This document shows positions 11,607 to 21,796 of a DNA stretch of 64,000 bases, piece after piece. Source of the DNA: Podaxis mareebaensis (taxonomy: Eukaryota > Basidiomycota > Agaricomycetes > Agaricales > Agaricaceae). Every line of letters begins with the position of its first letter. Within the stretch, counting starts at the first letter, position 1. Made by a program: the position numbers and the translations under genes. Under the pieces are notes generated by a model. It did no database searches and had not been told where the DNA came from. It worked only from the letters and a program-made list of their open reading frames with translations. The stretch covers positions 496,001 through 560,000 of the forward strand of contig JAEUWP010000562.1 of the NCBI GenBank assembly GCA_018524725.1, in the 5' to 3' direction.

Positions 11607-11959
11607 TCACAAGTTCTTGCTCTGTTATTCGCACGGCGATGAGGGTACTTAAAAGTTTTCGCTTCGTCCAAGCCCAAATCAACGGGTAGCTATTTCATAT
11701 ATCAGGTCAAATAGGGGTTTCATTAAGGGATAGGTCAGCTCACAGACAGCTGAGATATACGAGAATGCTTCCGACGAGCGACGTTTCTTTAGCAGAGATT
11801 AAGATATGGACTCCGTGTGGGGCTCGGCGCGAGGCTCCCAGTTCAACTTGGTTTGATCGGAGCTAACTATTTCGGCTCGCGTCCAATCACGTGCGGAGAC
11901 ATATATTCATTAGTGATGCGTCACGCGACGCGTTCTAACGCACCCTCGCTTCTTCGAAC
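11607..11959. other. Intergenic, divergent promoter region of the DUF7918 and AP endonuclease genes
   Basis: This gap separates two divergent start codons. It contains CCAAT at 11883-11887 directly joined to the E-box CACGTG at 11888-11893, and an ACGCGT element near the AP endonuclease start. No gene is seen. Confidence 0.55.
11928..11933 (+). promoter_or_regulatory. MluI cell-cycle box (ACGCGT) before the AP endonuclease gene
   Basis: ACGCGT lies 27 bp upstream of the ATG at 11960 within a CG-rich stretch (GCGTCACGCGACGCG). In ascomycete yeasts this hexamer binds MBF and drives G1/S expression of DNA synthesis and repair genes. Its role here is inferred from sequence and position, and a single hexamer can occur by chance. 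Confidence 0.35.
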
Positions 11960-13305
11960 ATGCCACCGAAAAAAGAGGGCTCTTTGAAACGTCAGCGCTC
12001 TGAGATTGACGATGACACGTCTTCGAAAACGTCCCTGAAAAGGACGAAAAGTGACATGTCTCGACAAGTGGAGAATCCTCAGCCAACCAACAAAGTATTG
12101 CCTGTACATATCAGCTTTCCGCCTCGCGTACCAAACACGCTTCGCATTGCTACTTGGAACATCTGTGGTCTCGCCGCTAGTCAGAAGAAGGTGACTCCAA
12201 ACGTTTTCACTCACCCGTCAAAATGGACTAATTAATACCATCATTCTCAACTACAGGGCTTTAAACATTATATAGAAGCTGAGGATGCGGATATCCTGAT
12301 TTTGACAGAAACAAAGGCACTTTTTCCAGACCCTTAACGATCGCTACACGCCTAACATTGGTATAGGTTAATGAACAACCGGTTGACCCAGCCCTGAACG
12401 CAAGATACCCTTATTCTTACTGGAGCATTTCCGAAACCAAATCCTACGGTATGTCCAGGTATGATCTCGTATCTGCTTTTCTGACGAGAACCAGCCGGTA
12501 CCGCCATTCTTTCAAAGCACGAACCACTTTCCGTGACCAAAACACTTCCCAATCATCCGAACCCCAAAATAGCCAAAGGCCGTATCATCACCTTGGAATT
12601 TGAAAACTATTACTTGATCGGAACCTACGTTGTAAATGCTGGGTCAGAACTTAAGGTAGGTCACGACGGCCAGGTTTTCCCTCCATCTCGCGGCTAAGTG
12701 AATTAGACCCTAGAGGAGAAGAAGGAATGGAACAAGCACTTCGAAGTTTACATCCGTGATCTAGACAAGAAAAAACCCGTGATCTGGGCTGGAGACCTCA
12801 ACGTCGCACCCACAGAAATAGGTAACCTTGCCCTATACTTTTCATTCTGATCTCCACTAAACTGAATGCTAGACCTCGCTAACCCTAAAAAAAACTGGAA
12901 CAAGACCCCCGGTTACACGGAAGCCGAAACAACATCTTTCAAAAATATATTGAATCCACCAGAAGGAATCGATGCTGGCAAATTCGTTGATGTTTGGCGT
13001 AAATTCCACCCCAATGACCAACATTACACCTACTTTTCCTACCGATTCAATTGTCGATCCAAGGGCTTGGGTTGGAGGCTGGATATGTGTAAGTTTTCCC
13101 TTATTCAATTTACCCCTATATATGATTAAAAGATTGCGTAGTTGTTCTGAGCGAACGGATTGTTGAACGTGTAAAAATGGTGCGTCATTACAGTGGTTAC
13201 TATCCTTAGGCTTCATCCAAATTTTCACAGTGCGAGATCAGAAGCGAAATCTATGGAGCTTCGGATCATTGTCCTGTGGTTATGGAAATTGAAGGAGGGC
13301 TCTGA
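11960..13305 (+). CDS. ExoIII/APE1-type AP endonuclease
   Basis: This enzyme of base excision repair would incise DNA 5' to abasic sites. After a basic, probably nuclear-targeting N-terminus (MPPKKEGSLKRQRSE), the exonuclease III fold begins with LRIATWNICGL. It continues ADILILTETK (the metal-binding Glu), YSYWSISETKSYAGTAIL, GRIITLEFENYYLIGTYV, KKPVIWAGDLNVAP (catalytic Asp and Asn), GLGWRLDM and finally YGASDHCPVVMEIEGGL, with the catalytic Asp-His pair just before the end. About eight short introns interrupt it. It resembles human APEX1 and bacterial ExoA more than fungal Apn2, since the extra C-terminal zinc-finger extension of Apn2 is absent. The tRNA-Phe gene lies 80 bp downstream. Confidence 0.92.
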
Positions 13306-13382
13306 TGTTGTAGTGTCCATAGAACCGGTTGTGGCCTTTTGGTACCTTTTGTCGAACTGAACGGAAATCAAGGAGTTTACAT

Positions 13383-13464
13383 GGGGGCATAGCTCAGTTG
13401 GGAGAGCAGTAGACTGAAGTAATTCGTATTCTAAAGGTCCCGCGTTCGATCCGCGGTGCCCCCA
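13383..13464 (+). tRNA. tRNA-Phe (GAA) with a 9-nt intron
   Basis: The acceptor halves GGGGGCA (13383-13389) and TGCCCCC (13457-13463) pair perfectly. The D stem is GCTC/GAGC. The T arm is CCGCG-TTCGATC-CGCGG. The anticodon GAA is at 13116+300, that is 13416-13418, after T13415. A 9-nt insert (13420-13428) sits after position 37, the standard place for nuclear tRNA introns. The anticodon stem GTAGA/TCTAA has one mismatch at 27-43 (G with A). The discriminator is A. Confidence 0.88.
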
Positions 13465-13573
13465 TGTTTTTCTTTGCCCTCCTATGTTTTTACGGGTACG
13501 TAATCATGCCGATGAGCATATCTTGCGGTCTCACCGTCAAAGCGTGTAGAACATTCCATCCGCCTATAATAAA

Positions 13574-14927
13574 TCAATATTCTCCAAAACGCACATGTCC
13601 AGTCTGTTCCGCATGAGCACGAGCTTCTTTTTCTCCCTTCAAACCCTTTCCACATTGCTGGTTTTATATATCAGATATGGGTATGGAGGGCAAGATATCC
13701 AGGGTTGGACCCACCTCGCATTTTAGATCAAATGTGCTTGTATTGGTATACGCTTTCTTGGCGCGCAGGATATCAACTAATTTGGCCGCGGCCGCGAGAA
13801 TTGGGTCGCTTTTATCATCTGCGGAACTCTGGAGCTTCCGTCAGACCAGGACAACGTTCTGCAAAAGCAATACTCACTATTGGGAAGAGGGTTTGGTGCC
13901 ACTCGTTCGGAGCCTCAACCATTGGCGCCAGTGATGCCGCGTCGTAATGTATACCTGAATATATCACTATGCAACGCATACCACTGCTGACACTCTCCAG
14001 CGGGGAGAAATGGTCGATGCGGCCGGTCTCCACGTCGATGCTAGCAATTTCTGCACCATAATGCTTAGCCAGGACTGCGAGCTCAATCGCGCCTCCCCAT
14101 GTTGTCGGTTTTAAAATTGTTTGGATATACTGAGTGGGAGGCATGCTTTTCAAGTGGTTAGTGCGGGCTTGCCGGCCTGGTGTGGGGGACGCACCCCAGG
14201 ATAGCCTCACTGTAAGTCTCTGGGTCGGCTCGAATGCCCTCGGCGACGACTGTAAAAAAATAAATATAATACCAACGTGGTTAGGGATGAGGCGAACCCT
14301 CACTTTTTCTCAATTCTTGTGCCTTCCCCATGCTTTGCTCGAAAATGAGTGCGGTGGCTGAGAAAAGACAAGAGTTGTCATCGGGAACTATCTGTGTCAC
14401 CAAGCTAAGAAAGAGAATTCACGGGGACTATTTACACTCACTCTATGCACCAGTACACTGCCATCGCCTGTCTCCACGAAATCGGGTCCATCGGAGTTAT
14501 TTGGAACCAACCCCGGTATCGAGGGAGTTGTTACAGAGGGACGTGCAGCGCTAGATGTACGTGTGGACGAAGCAGTAGGCGCAATAGCAGTGTCCGGGAC
14601 AGCTCGCGCAGGGCCTCCCGAGGGTTCGGAACCTGGAACTTCACTCACGATGATCTGCTCGCCGCTTTGGATTCCGAGACTCGAGAAGGGGAGTTCTGGA
14701 ACTAGCGTCAGAGTTCGCGGTGGGTATCCGGTTTTAACTTTAAATTGGGATGGGTCAACATGCGGAAACAATATTCAGAGAGCCGACGCACGGGCTTGAC
14801 AGGAGGGTAATATGTTTGTCTCAGAGCAGATCTGTTGTTGGAAGTCCTGAACCGTGAAGCCGGCGTCGTCAAGTGGGATCTGCAGGGTAGAAACACCCTT
14901 CGGATGCCTGAGTCGCACTGGGGCCAT
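13574..14927 (-). CDS. OTU1: OTU-family deubiquitinase OTU1/YOD1
   Basis: OTU1 is a Cdc48/p97-associated deubiquitinase used in ER-associated degradation. The protein starts MAPVRLRHPKGVSTLQIPLD with a UBX-like domain (KTGYPPRTLTLVPELPFSSL). A Ser/Thr/Pro linker leads to the OTU domain with VPDDNSCLF (catalytic Asp and Cys). After that come the helix with LFEQSMGKAQELRK, WGGAIELAVLAKHYGAEIAS, and the His motif YSGIHYDAASLAP. The extreme C-terminus, after an intron near 13645-13690, is a C2H2 zinc finger: CEVCGKGLKGEKEARAHAEQ then TGHVRFGEY. This finger is diagnostic for OTU1. It ends with TGA at 13574-13576, about 110 bp from the tRNA-Phe gene. It is divergent from HSP12. Confidence 0.92.
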
Positions 14928-14967
14928 CGTCACGTTCTGGAACAGGTGTGGTTCAAAGTACAATTAG

Positions 14968-14972
14968 CCCCT
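14968..14972 (-). promoter_or_regulatory. STRE-like element (CCCCT/AGGGG)
   Basis: CCCCT in the promoter shared by OTU1 and HSP12, 41 bp from the OTU1 start. In yeasts AGGGG is the binding core of Msn2/4-type stress factors. It is a 5-mer and therefore weak alone. Confidence 0.3.
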
Positions 14973-15033
14973 CTTACTATCGATATTCGGCATCTGGCAT
15001 TCCGTCATTTGTTGATCAGTATGACGGCATTTT

Positions 15034-15045
15034 CCCCTTCTGGAA
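15034..15045 (+). promoter_or_regulatory. Overlapping STRE and heat-shock element upstream of HSP12
   Basis: CCCCT (15034-15038) shares its last base with TTCTGGAA (15038-15045), an inverted nTTCnnGAAn pair, the HSF half-site arrangement. It lies about 350 bp before the HSP12 ATG. Function is inferred from the stress role of HSP12. Confidence 0.4.
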
Positions 15046-15313
15046 AACTACCCATAAGCACACACCTGTTCAAGTCGTCGCACAGGATCGTGAACATCAA
15101 GGTCGTATCCAAAGGAATACGCACCAAGTTGATGACCTTGCTCTTTTAGACTACTCACAGGCAATACCCTTCGCGGCATGGCCGAGCAAGGCCGGGGTAT
15201 TTTAAGCTCGAGGTCTCGGATCTCAGTCGTTGAAGCGCGTCATAGCCCTCCGGGCGCGCCACGAATGTATCACCAATTTGCGACTTCTTCTGGCCTCCAT
15301 CCGCCGAGAAGGG

Positions 15314-15320
15314 TATATAA
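15314..15320 (+). promoter_or_regulatory. TATA box of HSP12
   Basis: TATATAA lies 73 bp before the ATG at 15393, a good position for a strongly inducible TATA promoter. Confidence 0.6.
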
Positions 15321-15392
15321 GATGTCTCCTCCTTTCCATGACAGTTCTCTTCAGCACTCTCGCATCCTTCATACTCCAGATAGCCATACACA

Positions 15393-15793
15393 ATGTCTGA
15401 TACCGGTCGCCAATCTTTCACCGACAAGTTGGGGTCCAACGTGCAGGTGTGATTCCATCCGCACTACATGTAGGGCTTCTTCACTCACTGTGCATATAGC
15501 CTGAATCTCAGAAAGGCTACATGGAACAAGCCAGCGACAAGATGAAGGGCGCTATGGATTCTGCTGCGTCCGCCATGCAACCCAACGTCGGTGCCCCATT
15601 GATTTGAGCCTTCTCGCCAAACGATATTAACTGTAGCACAGAGCCAAAAGTCTACCACCCAAAGCGCCGGCGACACTATGAGTGGTAACTTAAATACAAA
15701 CCAGGTGTGCCTGTTCATTCCACCTCAAACCTTGCTCATGTCACAACGTAGGGGTCCATGACTGATAAGGCCAGAAATACTACGGGTATGTAG
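15393..15793 (+). CDS. HSP12: HSP12/HSP9-type small stress protein
   Basis: Hsp12/Hsp9 proteins are small, hydrophilic, natively unfolded proteins that stabilise membranes under heat, osmotic and starvation stress. The protein starts MSDTGRQSFTDKLGSNVQ and, across three short introns, continues PESQKGYMEQASDKMKGAMD, SAASAMQPNVAQSQKSTTQS, AGDTMSGNLNTNQ and GSMTDKARNTTGM, about 84 residues. The family signature is the N-terminal SDTGRQSFTDK followed by QPESQKGYxEQ. It has almost no hydrophobic core and no Cys or Trp. The stop is taken at 15791-15793. A further intron at GTATGT just before it could give a slightly different C-terminus. The promoter carries TATA and stress-type elements. Confidence 0.88.
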
Positions 15794-15959
15794 GCAACGG
15801 GGACCCTTGAGCAGTCTCGATAGTCTACTCGTAAAGATGTGTATCGTGACGAGCAGCATACGTTTATCATTGCTTTAACGTAAAAAGCGATGGAATCATC
15901 AGATAATCTGCTACAACCGAGGTGAAATTCTGCCTACGTGGCCAATGGGCAGTTCCCAA

Positions 15960-17569
15960 TCAATGAGACAAGAGTGGCATCTTTGAGGACTCGATGGTTT
16001 CAGTAACCCGAGGTGATGTGGATGGAACCTGGATTTGCTCGAGTTTCCGTGTGGTCCTCGCGTCGGTCTCAATGTGTTCGACCAGCGCCTTTAATTCTTC
16101 CTCGATCTCTTCTTCAGCTATATCAATTCCAAGGGCCATGTCACCACCAATTCTAATGGCATTGTCGATCTCCCGGGTATCTTCATTTGCTTCTGCCAGG
16201 GCATCCATCGTTCTATCGATGTTCTGCCGTTGCAGTGAGGGGTGAGAAAGTATGGCACGTAATGTAGCCGTCGACGTTTCATATGTCTTCATAATCTGTG
16301 AAGAAGCAATTCAGCAGGGGGTTGGGTCCTAACTGCTGTATAACTCACCTCCACATCACCTGCCGCTGTCTCAATAGAAAGCATAGTACCCTCTAGTGTA
16401 TTCAAAGAGGCAAGTCTTTTGCTGAGGAGATCCTCGAGTTGTTTTCGCGACTTCAGGTAACTGAGAGCCAATGGTTTCCGCTTCTGTTGTAAGGCGGTCG
16501 TAGCTTTGCTCGTGCAACTGGAGGTTCAAATTCAGATATGCGAAAAAGTATTGATACCGATGATTCCTTACTCGTCAATCCTGCGCTGGATGCCATCGAC
16601 TTGGCGCTGCATGTTGCAGATAGCCGACTTGAGTTCCAGGATACCACGATCAACGGCCGTAATTATCCGTTCACTAGGTGCAGCAGTGCTATCAATGAAT
16701 TTCACGACCTAGACAGGAAATGTGAGCCAAGGTTTTGTCAATTAGAAGCTGGAGGGCTCACTTCAGTGTCGAGGACCAAAACTTTGCGCTCTCGCTCGAG
16801 GTATTTGAGGATAACTCGGGTGTCTACCTCGTTTAGCAACTCGTTTGACGAACCAAATACAGATGCAAAGGACTTTCTGAATCCCTGCCAGGTGTAAAGT
16901 GTATCGGCCGGGCCTGTCATTCTTGACTCCTGCAAAGACATGACGGCATCCGCAGCGCTCTCGACGAGCTCCACGAAAACATATTCACCCCACCAATCCG
17001 ATTCTTTCTGAGAATGACTGGTCGAGCTCAGGATGCCTTCATCACCAACGATGCCAACTTGCTCCAACGCCCACCACAACGGTCTTCCTACCACAAATGA
17101 GGCAATACGATACGGTAGCCAACCCGCATCATATATTGATACTTTGGAGGCCATAAACTCGGGTAGTGGAATGAGGGCTTTCTCTGAGCGCAGATCATTC
17201 TTGCTAGGACAAAATCTTGTTTGAGGGCGGCGTATATTATTAGGGATCCAAACGGCTCACGATGACAGCACCCATCGCTAAAGGCTTGCCTATTTTCTCC
17301 ACCCTCACGCGATCCAGGAGACCACGGTTGGCCTGGAGAACAAGTCTGCTTCCCGTACTCCCAGTAGCGTCTTGCTGGAGGCCTGAGTCAACGAATGCCG
17401 CGAGTGCCTTTCGCCACCATTCAACATTGGCACGGAAAGCTGTTGGATTGGAGTGCTTCTGACGGGAGAAGTCAGAATAGAGAGCTTGGAGCCTGGGTCT
17501 TGATGTTTTTGTGAAGATATCAATGGAGGTGAGAGAACTTGTGGAAGCTGGAGAAGATGGTGCTGACAT
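15960..17569 (-). CDS. CHM7: ESCRT-III-like protein CHM7/CHMP7
   Basis: CHMP7/Chm7 acts in nuclear envelope surveillance and resealing, recruiting ESCRT-III through its Snf7 domain. The start is the ATG at 17569 (MSAPSSPASTSSLTSI). The N-terminal half (WWRKALAAFVDSGLQQ, then MASKVSIYDAGWLPYRIASF and ADTLYTWQGFRKSFASVFGS) corresponds to the tandem winged-helix region. The C-terminal half is helical and Snf7-like: VLVLDTEV, then ILELKSAICNMQRQVDGIQR, TSTATLRAILSHPSLQR, IDRTMDALAEANEDTREIDN and DMALGIDIAEEEIEEELKAL. The overall order matches CHMP7 rather than the shorter Snf7 or Vps24 proteins. Five or so short introns are inferred. The product ends KMPLLSH at TGA 15960-15962. Confidence 0.82.
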
Positions 17570-17878
17570 TGTCCCGAGGGAGGTGTAAGCTATCCAACCG
17601 TAGAACAGCCAATGCCATTGCCAAATGCCTGCGGAAGTCGCACTTTGACGCGTCACATCACATGATTTGAATGGATGGATCTGAGATTCATCTTCAAGTC
17701 TTCCGCACTCAATGTATGTACGAAGTTGGCGCACACAGTGGTTCCGATTTCTCTCTTAGCATGCTCTCGGGTTATACAAGCGAAAGAGGTCAGATTTTTT
17801 AATATGTCTACGCTGGGCTTTTAACATAAAACTACGTAATACCAGTAGAACAATTAACAAACAGCCGCTCAGAACCAG
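17570..17878. other. Intergenic gap between CHM7 and the membrane-protein array
   Basis: About 310 bp upstream of CHM7 and downstream of the first array gene. AT-rich near 17790-17860. No gene or clear element is seen. Confidence 0.5.
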
Positions 17879-19496
17879 TCAGAGCAGCCGCTCAGCCTTG
17901 TCTGTACTACCGTCAGTGGTTGACGAGCGAACAACCCGCGACGGTTCCTCTCGGATATGAGATAACCCAAGATTGCCGGGAAGGGTGCTCCTTCTCGGGA
18001 CTCTCGTTTGGTTAAGGAAAGGATAGGGGTGCGCAGAACTCGCAGAAGTTGGAGCACTGGCGTTTCCACCCGAATGGTTTTCTGAATGTCCTCCCGTAGT
18101 GGTGAAAATGTCAGACGATGCCTCGGCAGGAGAATATGGCCCTCTGTCAGTGAACGCGTGCTGTGTCAAGTTAATATAGGAGCTTCTTCCTTATGAGAAC
18201 ACTTACGATGTAGCTAGGTAAGGATATTCTAGACGGCGCCACACTTTGAGGCTTCTCGGGACTCCGGTGTATCGAAGCCAATTCCAGTGGGCTAGAGACG
18301 AAGAAGGGGTCCTGCCCCCCCATAACGGGTCCTTCAGGAATGTTGACTTCCTTAAGCTGGCGGTATAAAGTCGTTTGGGCAGCTGGCGGATTGATTGTTC
18401 GTCGGCGACGCAACCATAGGATGTAGATCCCGGCAATAATGCCCGCAGCTGCGGCAACCGACCCCAGGACACTTCCAGTAATAATGAATATTTTGCTTAT
18501 ACCAGAGTTGTCGGAATCTACTGTTGAAATTGCGGGAGTGTCGGTGGGGCTTGCTGACTCAAGAATTGCAGACGAAGTGGTGAGAGAAGGACTGCTAAAG
18601 GAGGATGTGCGGGGAATGCTGGATGTCTGGTCAGCAATCTTATGCGGTGTGGAACTTGTAGTTGCAGAGGTGAGTGTCTGGTTGGCTGCATAACTCATGA
18701 ACAACATTGGTCTAGTGAACTGGGGGACAGGATCCTCACCGGCGATGGTGGCCCAGATAGCAGCATTTATGTCAAAGCGGTTGCAAGTAGCCTGCCGGGG
18801 ACTTTAGGGTCGAAAGGTTTTTCTTGACGGTTGGAGATGTACTTACCGATATTCCATTAAACGCCCAAGACGGGATGGCAATGTCTTTAGATATGTTCCC
18901 TGGAAATCTGGACGAAGGTAAGCAGTCGGAACTGTGCTTGGGGATATAGAAGGCTTACACGCCGAGGTATGCAATAGCACAATGTTTTCTCCAAGAGGGC
19001 CAGCTGTAAGTGGGAAGGTGCAATCAAAACTTCTGTTTAACAGTCAAGCTCCAATAGAACTCACTCAATGAAGAAACGATCCTGGCACGCTGCGCAGACA
19101 GACAACAGAGAATAGATCACAGAGTTGCAAGCACAGATGTCATGAGTATTCTTCGGGTCGGGACCAAGATAGATTTCGTTCGGGGCAAGTTGTTTGATCG
19201 TGACTAGTAAGTTGGTTCGAGGACTAGTCCATCTGAGGTGTAGAAGACAAAAATACCGTTTGTATCGTTGCGGCAACTGGCTTGTAACAGTGCTGCAACT
19301 ACACAGGGATCTTCCCCCTTGTCATTCCTAGCCTAGAACGAAGATTCGGACCTCAGGTTCAATGTCCGTAAGACCCAACGGCATAAAGACCTGTAATCAC
19401 CCAATCGAATAACGGGGAGCAAGTCACTTGGGACTTTTGTGCAGGAAGCCGTGGGGCCCAGGATAGAATGCCAACCGCCACGATCCACCAGGTCAT
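17879..19496 (-). CDS. Array gene A: single-pass membrane protein with paired Cys motifs
   Basis: A predicted type I plasma-membrane protein of unknown function and the first of three tandem paralogues. A signal peptide (MTWWIVAVGILSWAPRLPAQ) is followed by CSPLFDW, then after an intron RNDKGEDPCVVAALLQASC and the signature CACNSVIYSLLSVCAACQ, about 19090-19150. Next come FIDWPSWRKHCAIAYLG and a short IPSWAF element. A Ser/Thr-rich stalk of about 70 residues leads to one membrane helix (IFIITGSVLGSVAAAAGIIAGIY), a basic stop-transfer (LRRRRT) and a cytoplasmic tail of about 170 residues rich in Ser and Pro (ending TTDGSTDKAERLL). Introns are placed at the same points as in genes B and C. The layout suggests a cell-wall or surface sensor, but no function is known to me. 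Confidence 0.72.
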
Positions 19497-20038
19497 GACG
19501 GACGAGTGAGGAGGCAAAGGTGATTCGGGCGGAAGGAATCACCAGGCCTATAGGAGGGCGGCATATCCGTGAAGTTCCAGACCTTCATACATAGCATATG
19601 TGAAAACTTCCTCCGAGAGAAGTGATTGCTCAAGGTGTTCCATCCTTTCTTCACATGTGGAATTGAAGTTCGGGGATCACATGCAATTTTTCCGAGAGAA
19701 GAAGTCCTTCAATAGTTTAGCGTACTTGGTGCCCGCGTTAACCACGGAACCAGGAATAGAAAAGAAGACCGGTGTTTGGTGGTATTGGGTAATATTCGAC
19801 CGCTTTTGTTGAAAGGCAGCGAGAGGCCTTGCGAGGTAGTGGCGAAGTGATAACAACAATCATGTTCCAGAAAATCATGGGTGGTCAAAATTCCTCTCGT
19901 GGCCGCTCCTCGTACCACCTCATTAATTAAGTGATGATTCACAGTCTGATCAGCATTCGGCCTGAAGTTCGTGGATGTGTTACGATCAGGATGGAGAGCG
20001 TTAGACAACTAATATGGCATAAGGAATGATCCAAACTG
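19497..20038. other. Intergenic gap between array genes A and B
   Basis: About 540 bp upstream of gene A and downstream of gene B. A few short open stretches are present without ATG-supported family likeness. No gene is called. Confidence 0.5.
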
Positions 20039-21366
20039 TCAAACTTCTGCAGCTCCCGTATATCCACGCAGATTTCCTGGACTTTGAACGGTCATTGCAG
20101 TTTTCGGGCTCCTTGGGCTGCCGGTGCCGTCAATCGGGGTTTGTGCTGGTGCAGTTGTATAGACCGTAGAAGCGCCAGGTGATACCGGATGATAATTCAA
20201 GTCGGAGGCGCTCTGCGACGACGGCATAAGTCCTCTGGTTATTGTGCTAGAAAGTCGCTAAATTTTACTCACATACGGATACGGTGTGATTACGGAGGCT
20301 GGATCTGATAAAGACCTGGCATGTGCATGGGCAAATGGAAGGGGAGATGATGTTTGGTATTTGTCACTGAAAGGTTCATCTAACGGCGCAGGTTTAGGAT
20401 TCCGCCTTCTTTTGGCTTGAAGCGTCATCCAGAAGATGAACAGAAGAACGATGATAACAAAAATCAGAGCACCGATGGTGATCCCAGCAATGGCACCTGA
20501 GCTCAGGCCGCCAGAGTCATTTGGTACCGAGGAACTGTTAGAGCTGGGAGTTGAAGATGGTGGTGGTGTCTTGCTGGTGGCCAGAGTCGAACCAGAGCTC
20601 GTAGAGCTGGGGAAAGCGGCGGCCCTCTCTGCTTCTGTTTGAGGTATCAGTCGTGACTGTCACCATAGGGTAGGATCCAACTGACCTCGTTCAGCTGCAA
20701 GCGGGTCAAACGTATTGTTGGTCTGATGCAATTGGTAAGATGCGGTAGATATGCATACGTTGGGGCTGTAATACTTGCCAGAGAAATGTCGAGGCGAGCC
20801 CAAGAGGGAAGTTCTACCTCTTTAGGTACCGGTTTCGGAAACCTGATGAATACAGAACGGGGTATGAATTCCAGTTCAGTGTATGATTATCTTGCTGAAA
20901 CGCACTGGCCAACTGGCACAAGGGAGACACAATTCGAGGTCCATGTTGTGTAGTCCGTGAAAGTTCGATTTTGACATCCACCACAGGCACTGATCAGAGA
21001 GTAGACAACTGAGTTGCATGTACATGGGTTGGCTAGAGCAAAGCTTGGCCCGATATAATGATTTCCTGGAGGAATCTGGTTTACAGACGTGGCTGAGGTA
21101 CACACGTTAACAATTAAAGAGTATTAAAGTACAAACAAACGCACGAATGTCGCAAGATGACTCCAGGAACGTCCCTACTAAGCAGGGGGTTTGACCGCGC
21201 GAGTTAATCGACTATAATGCAACGGATATATGTAAATCATTTAGAGTTTGGACTAAGCACTTACCCACTGGTATTCAGGTATGCATTCCGTGACATTCGA
21301 GCTCTGTGCGAGAATGCTGGTGACGGTGGCCAGCGATACCACCAGGGCGCTAAAGCCTTTCACCAT
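20039..21366 (-). CDS. Array gene B: single-pass membrane protein with paired Cys motifs
   Basis: Second member of the tandem family. The signal peptide is MVKGFSALVVSLATVTSILA, then CIPEYQW. After an intron comes NSRGQTPCLVGTFLESSC, then PPGNHYIGPSFALANPCTC, joined to CNSVVYSLISACGGCQNRTF and a Trp-Cys element (TTWTSNC). FPKPVPKEVELPSWARLDIS corresponds to the PSWA/PAWA segment of its neighbours. A Ser/Thr stalk precedes the membrane helix GAIAGITIGALIFVIIVLLF, a basic stop-transfer (QAKRRRNPK), and a tail with PFSDKYQTSSPLPFAHAHA and many Ser, Pro and Tyr. It ends GNLRGYTGAAEV at 20039. It is transcribed in the same direction as A and C. Intron positions match theirs, which supports origin by tandem duplication. 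Confidence 0.75.
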
Positions 21367-21796
21367 GTTCCGGGGATGTTGTAGCCGTCAAAGTTATGGC
21401 CAACCAAAATGGTGTTCTTAGCCGAATTATCATAGTAGGATGCGTCCATTTGGTCGTGAAAATAAACTGGTATGTGAATCTGGAGCAAAGAATCAAGGCA
21501 GTGCCCCTCATGACTTTTCTCCACTGGCCGGGTGGGATGAAGTGACCACTTTTGGATGATATCAATGAGAAGTTGATGGAGGGTACCAGCGGTGAGACCA
21601 CTATCAGCACTGGGGAGGCTGTACGATCTTCGCATTCTTCGTACCCACGTTGCCCCACTTGAATTGGCTTCTACTAACTTGGATTTCCCAGGTTAAAAGT
21701 AGTGTTTCATTAATCGTGAAAACGTCACGGGAACAAGAAATCGTCCAAGGTATACTTCAAGCACGAAAGATCACAAAAAATTATACTATCACAAAA
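21367..21796. other. Intergenic gap between array genes B and C
   Basis: About 430 bp, the promoter side of gene B. The open stretches on the minus strand (21350-21660) have no ATG-supported signal peptide or Cys motif and are not called. Confidence 0.5.

Larger units (their letters stand above)
14928..15392. other. Divergent intergenic region between OTU1 and HSP12
   Basis: A 465-bp gap between two divergent start codons. It contains STRE-like, HSE-like and TATA elements that are listed separately. The long minus-strand open stretch over 15155-15439 crosses the HSP12 start and shows no family likeness, so no gene is called. Confidence 0.6.

Noticed and set aside
15155..15439. Minus-strand open stretch of 94 codons over the HSP12 promoter
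   Set aside because: It overlaps the HSP12 start and TATA box antisense, has no family likeness and no introns.
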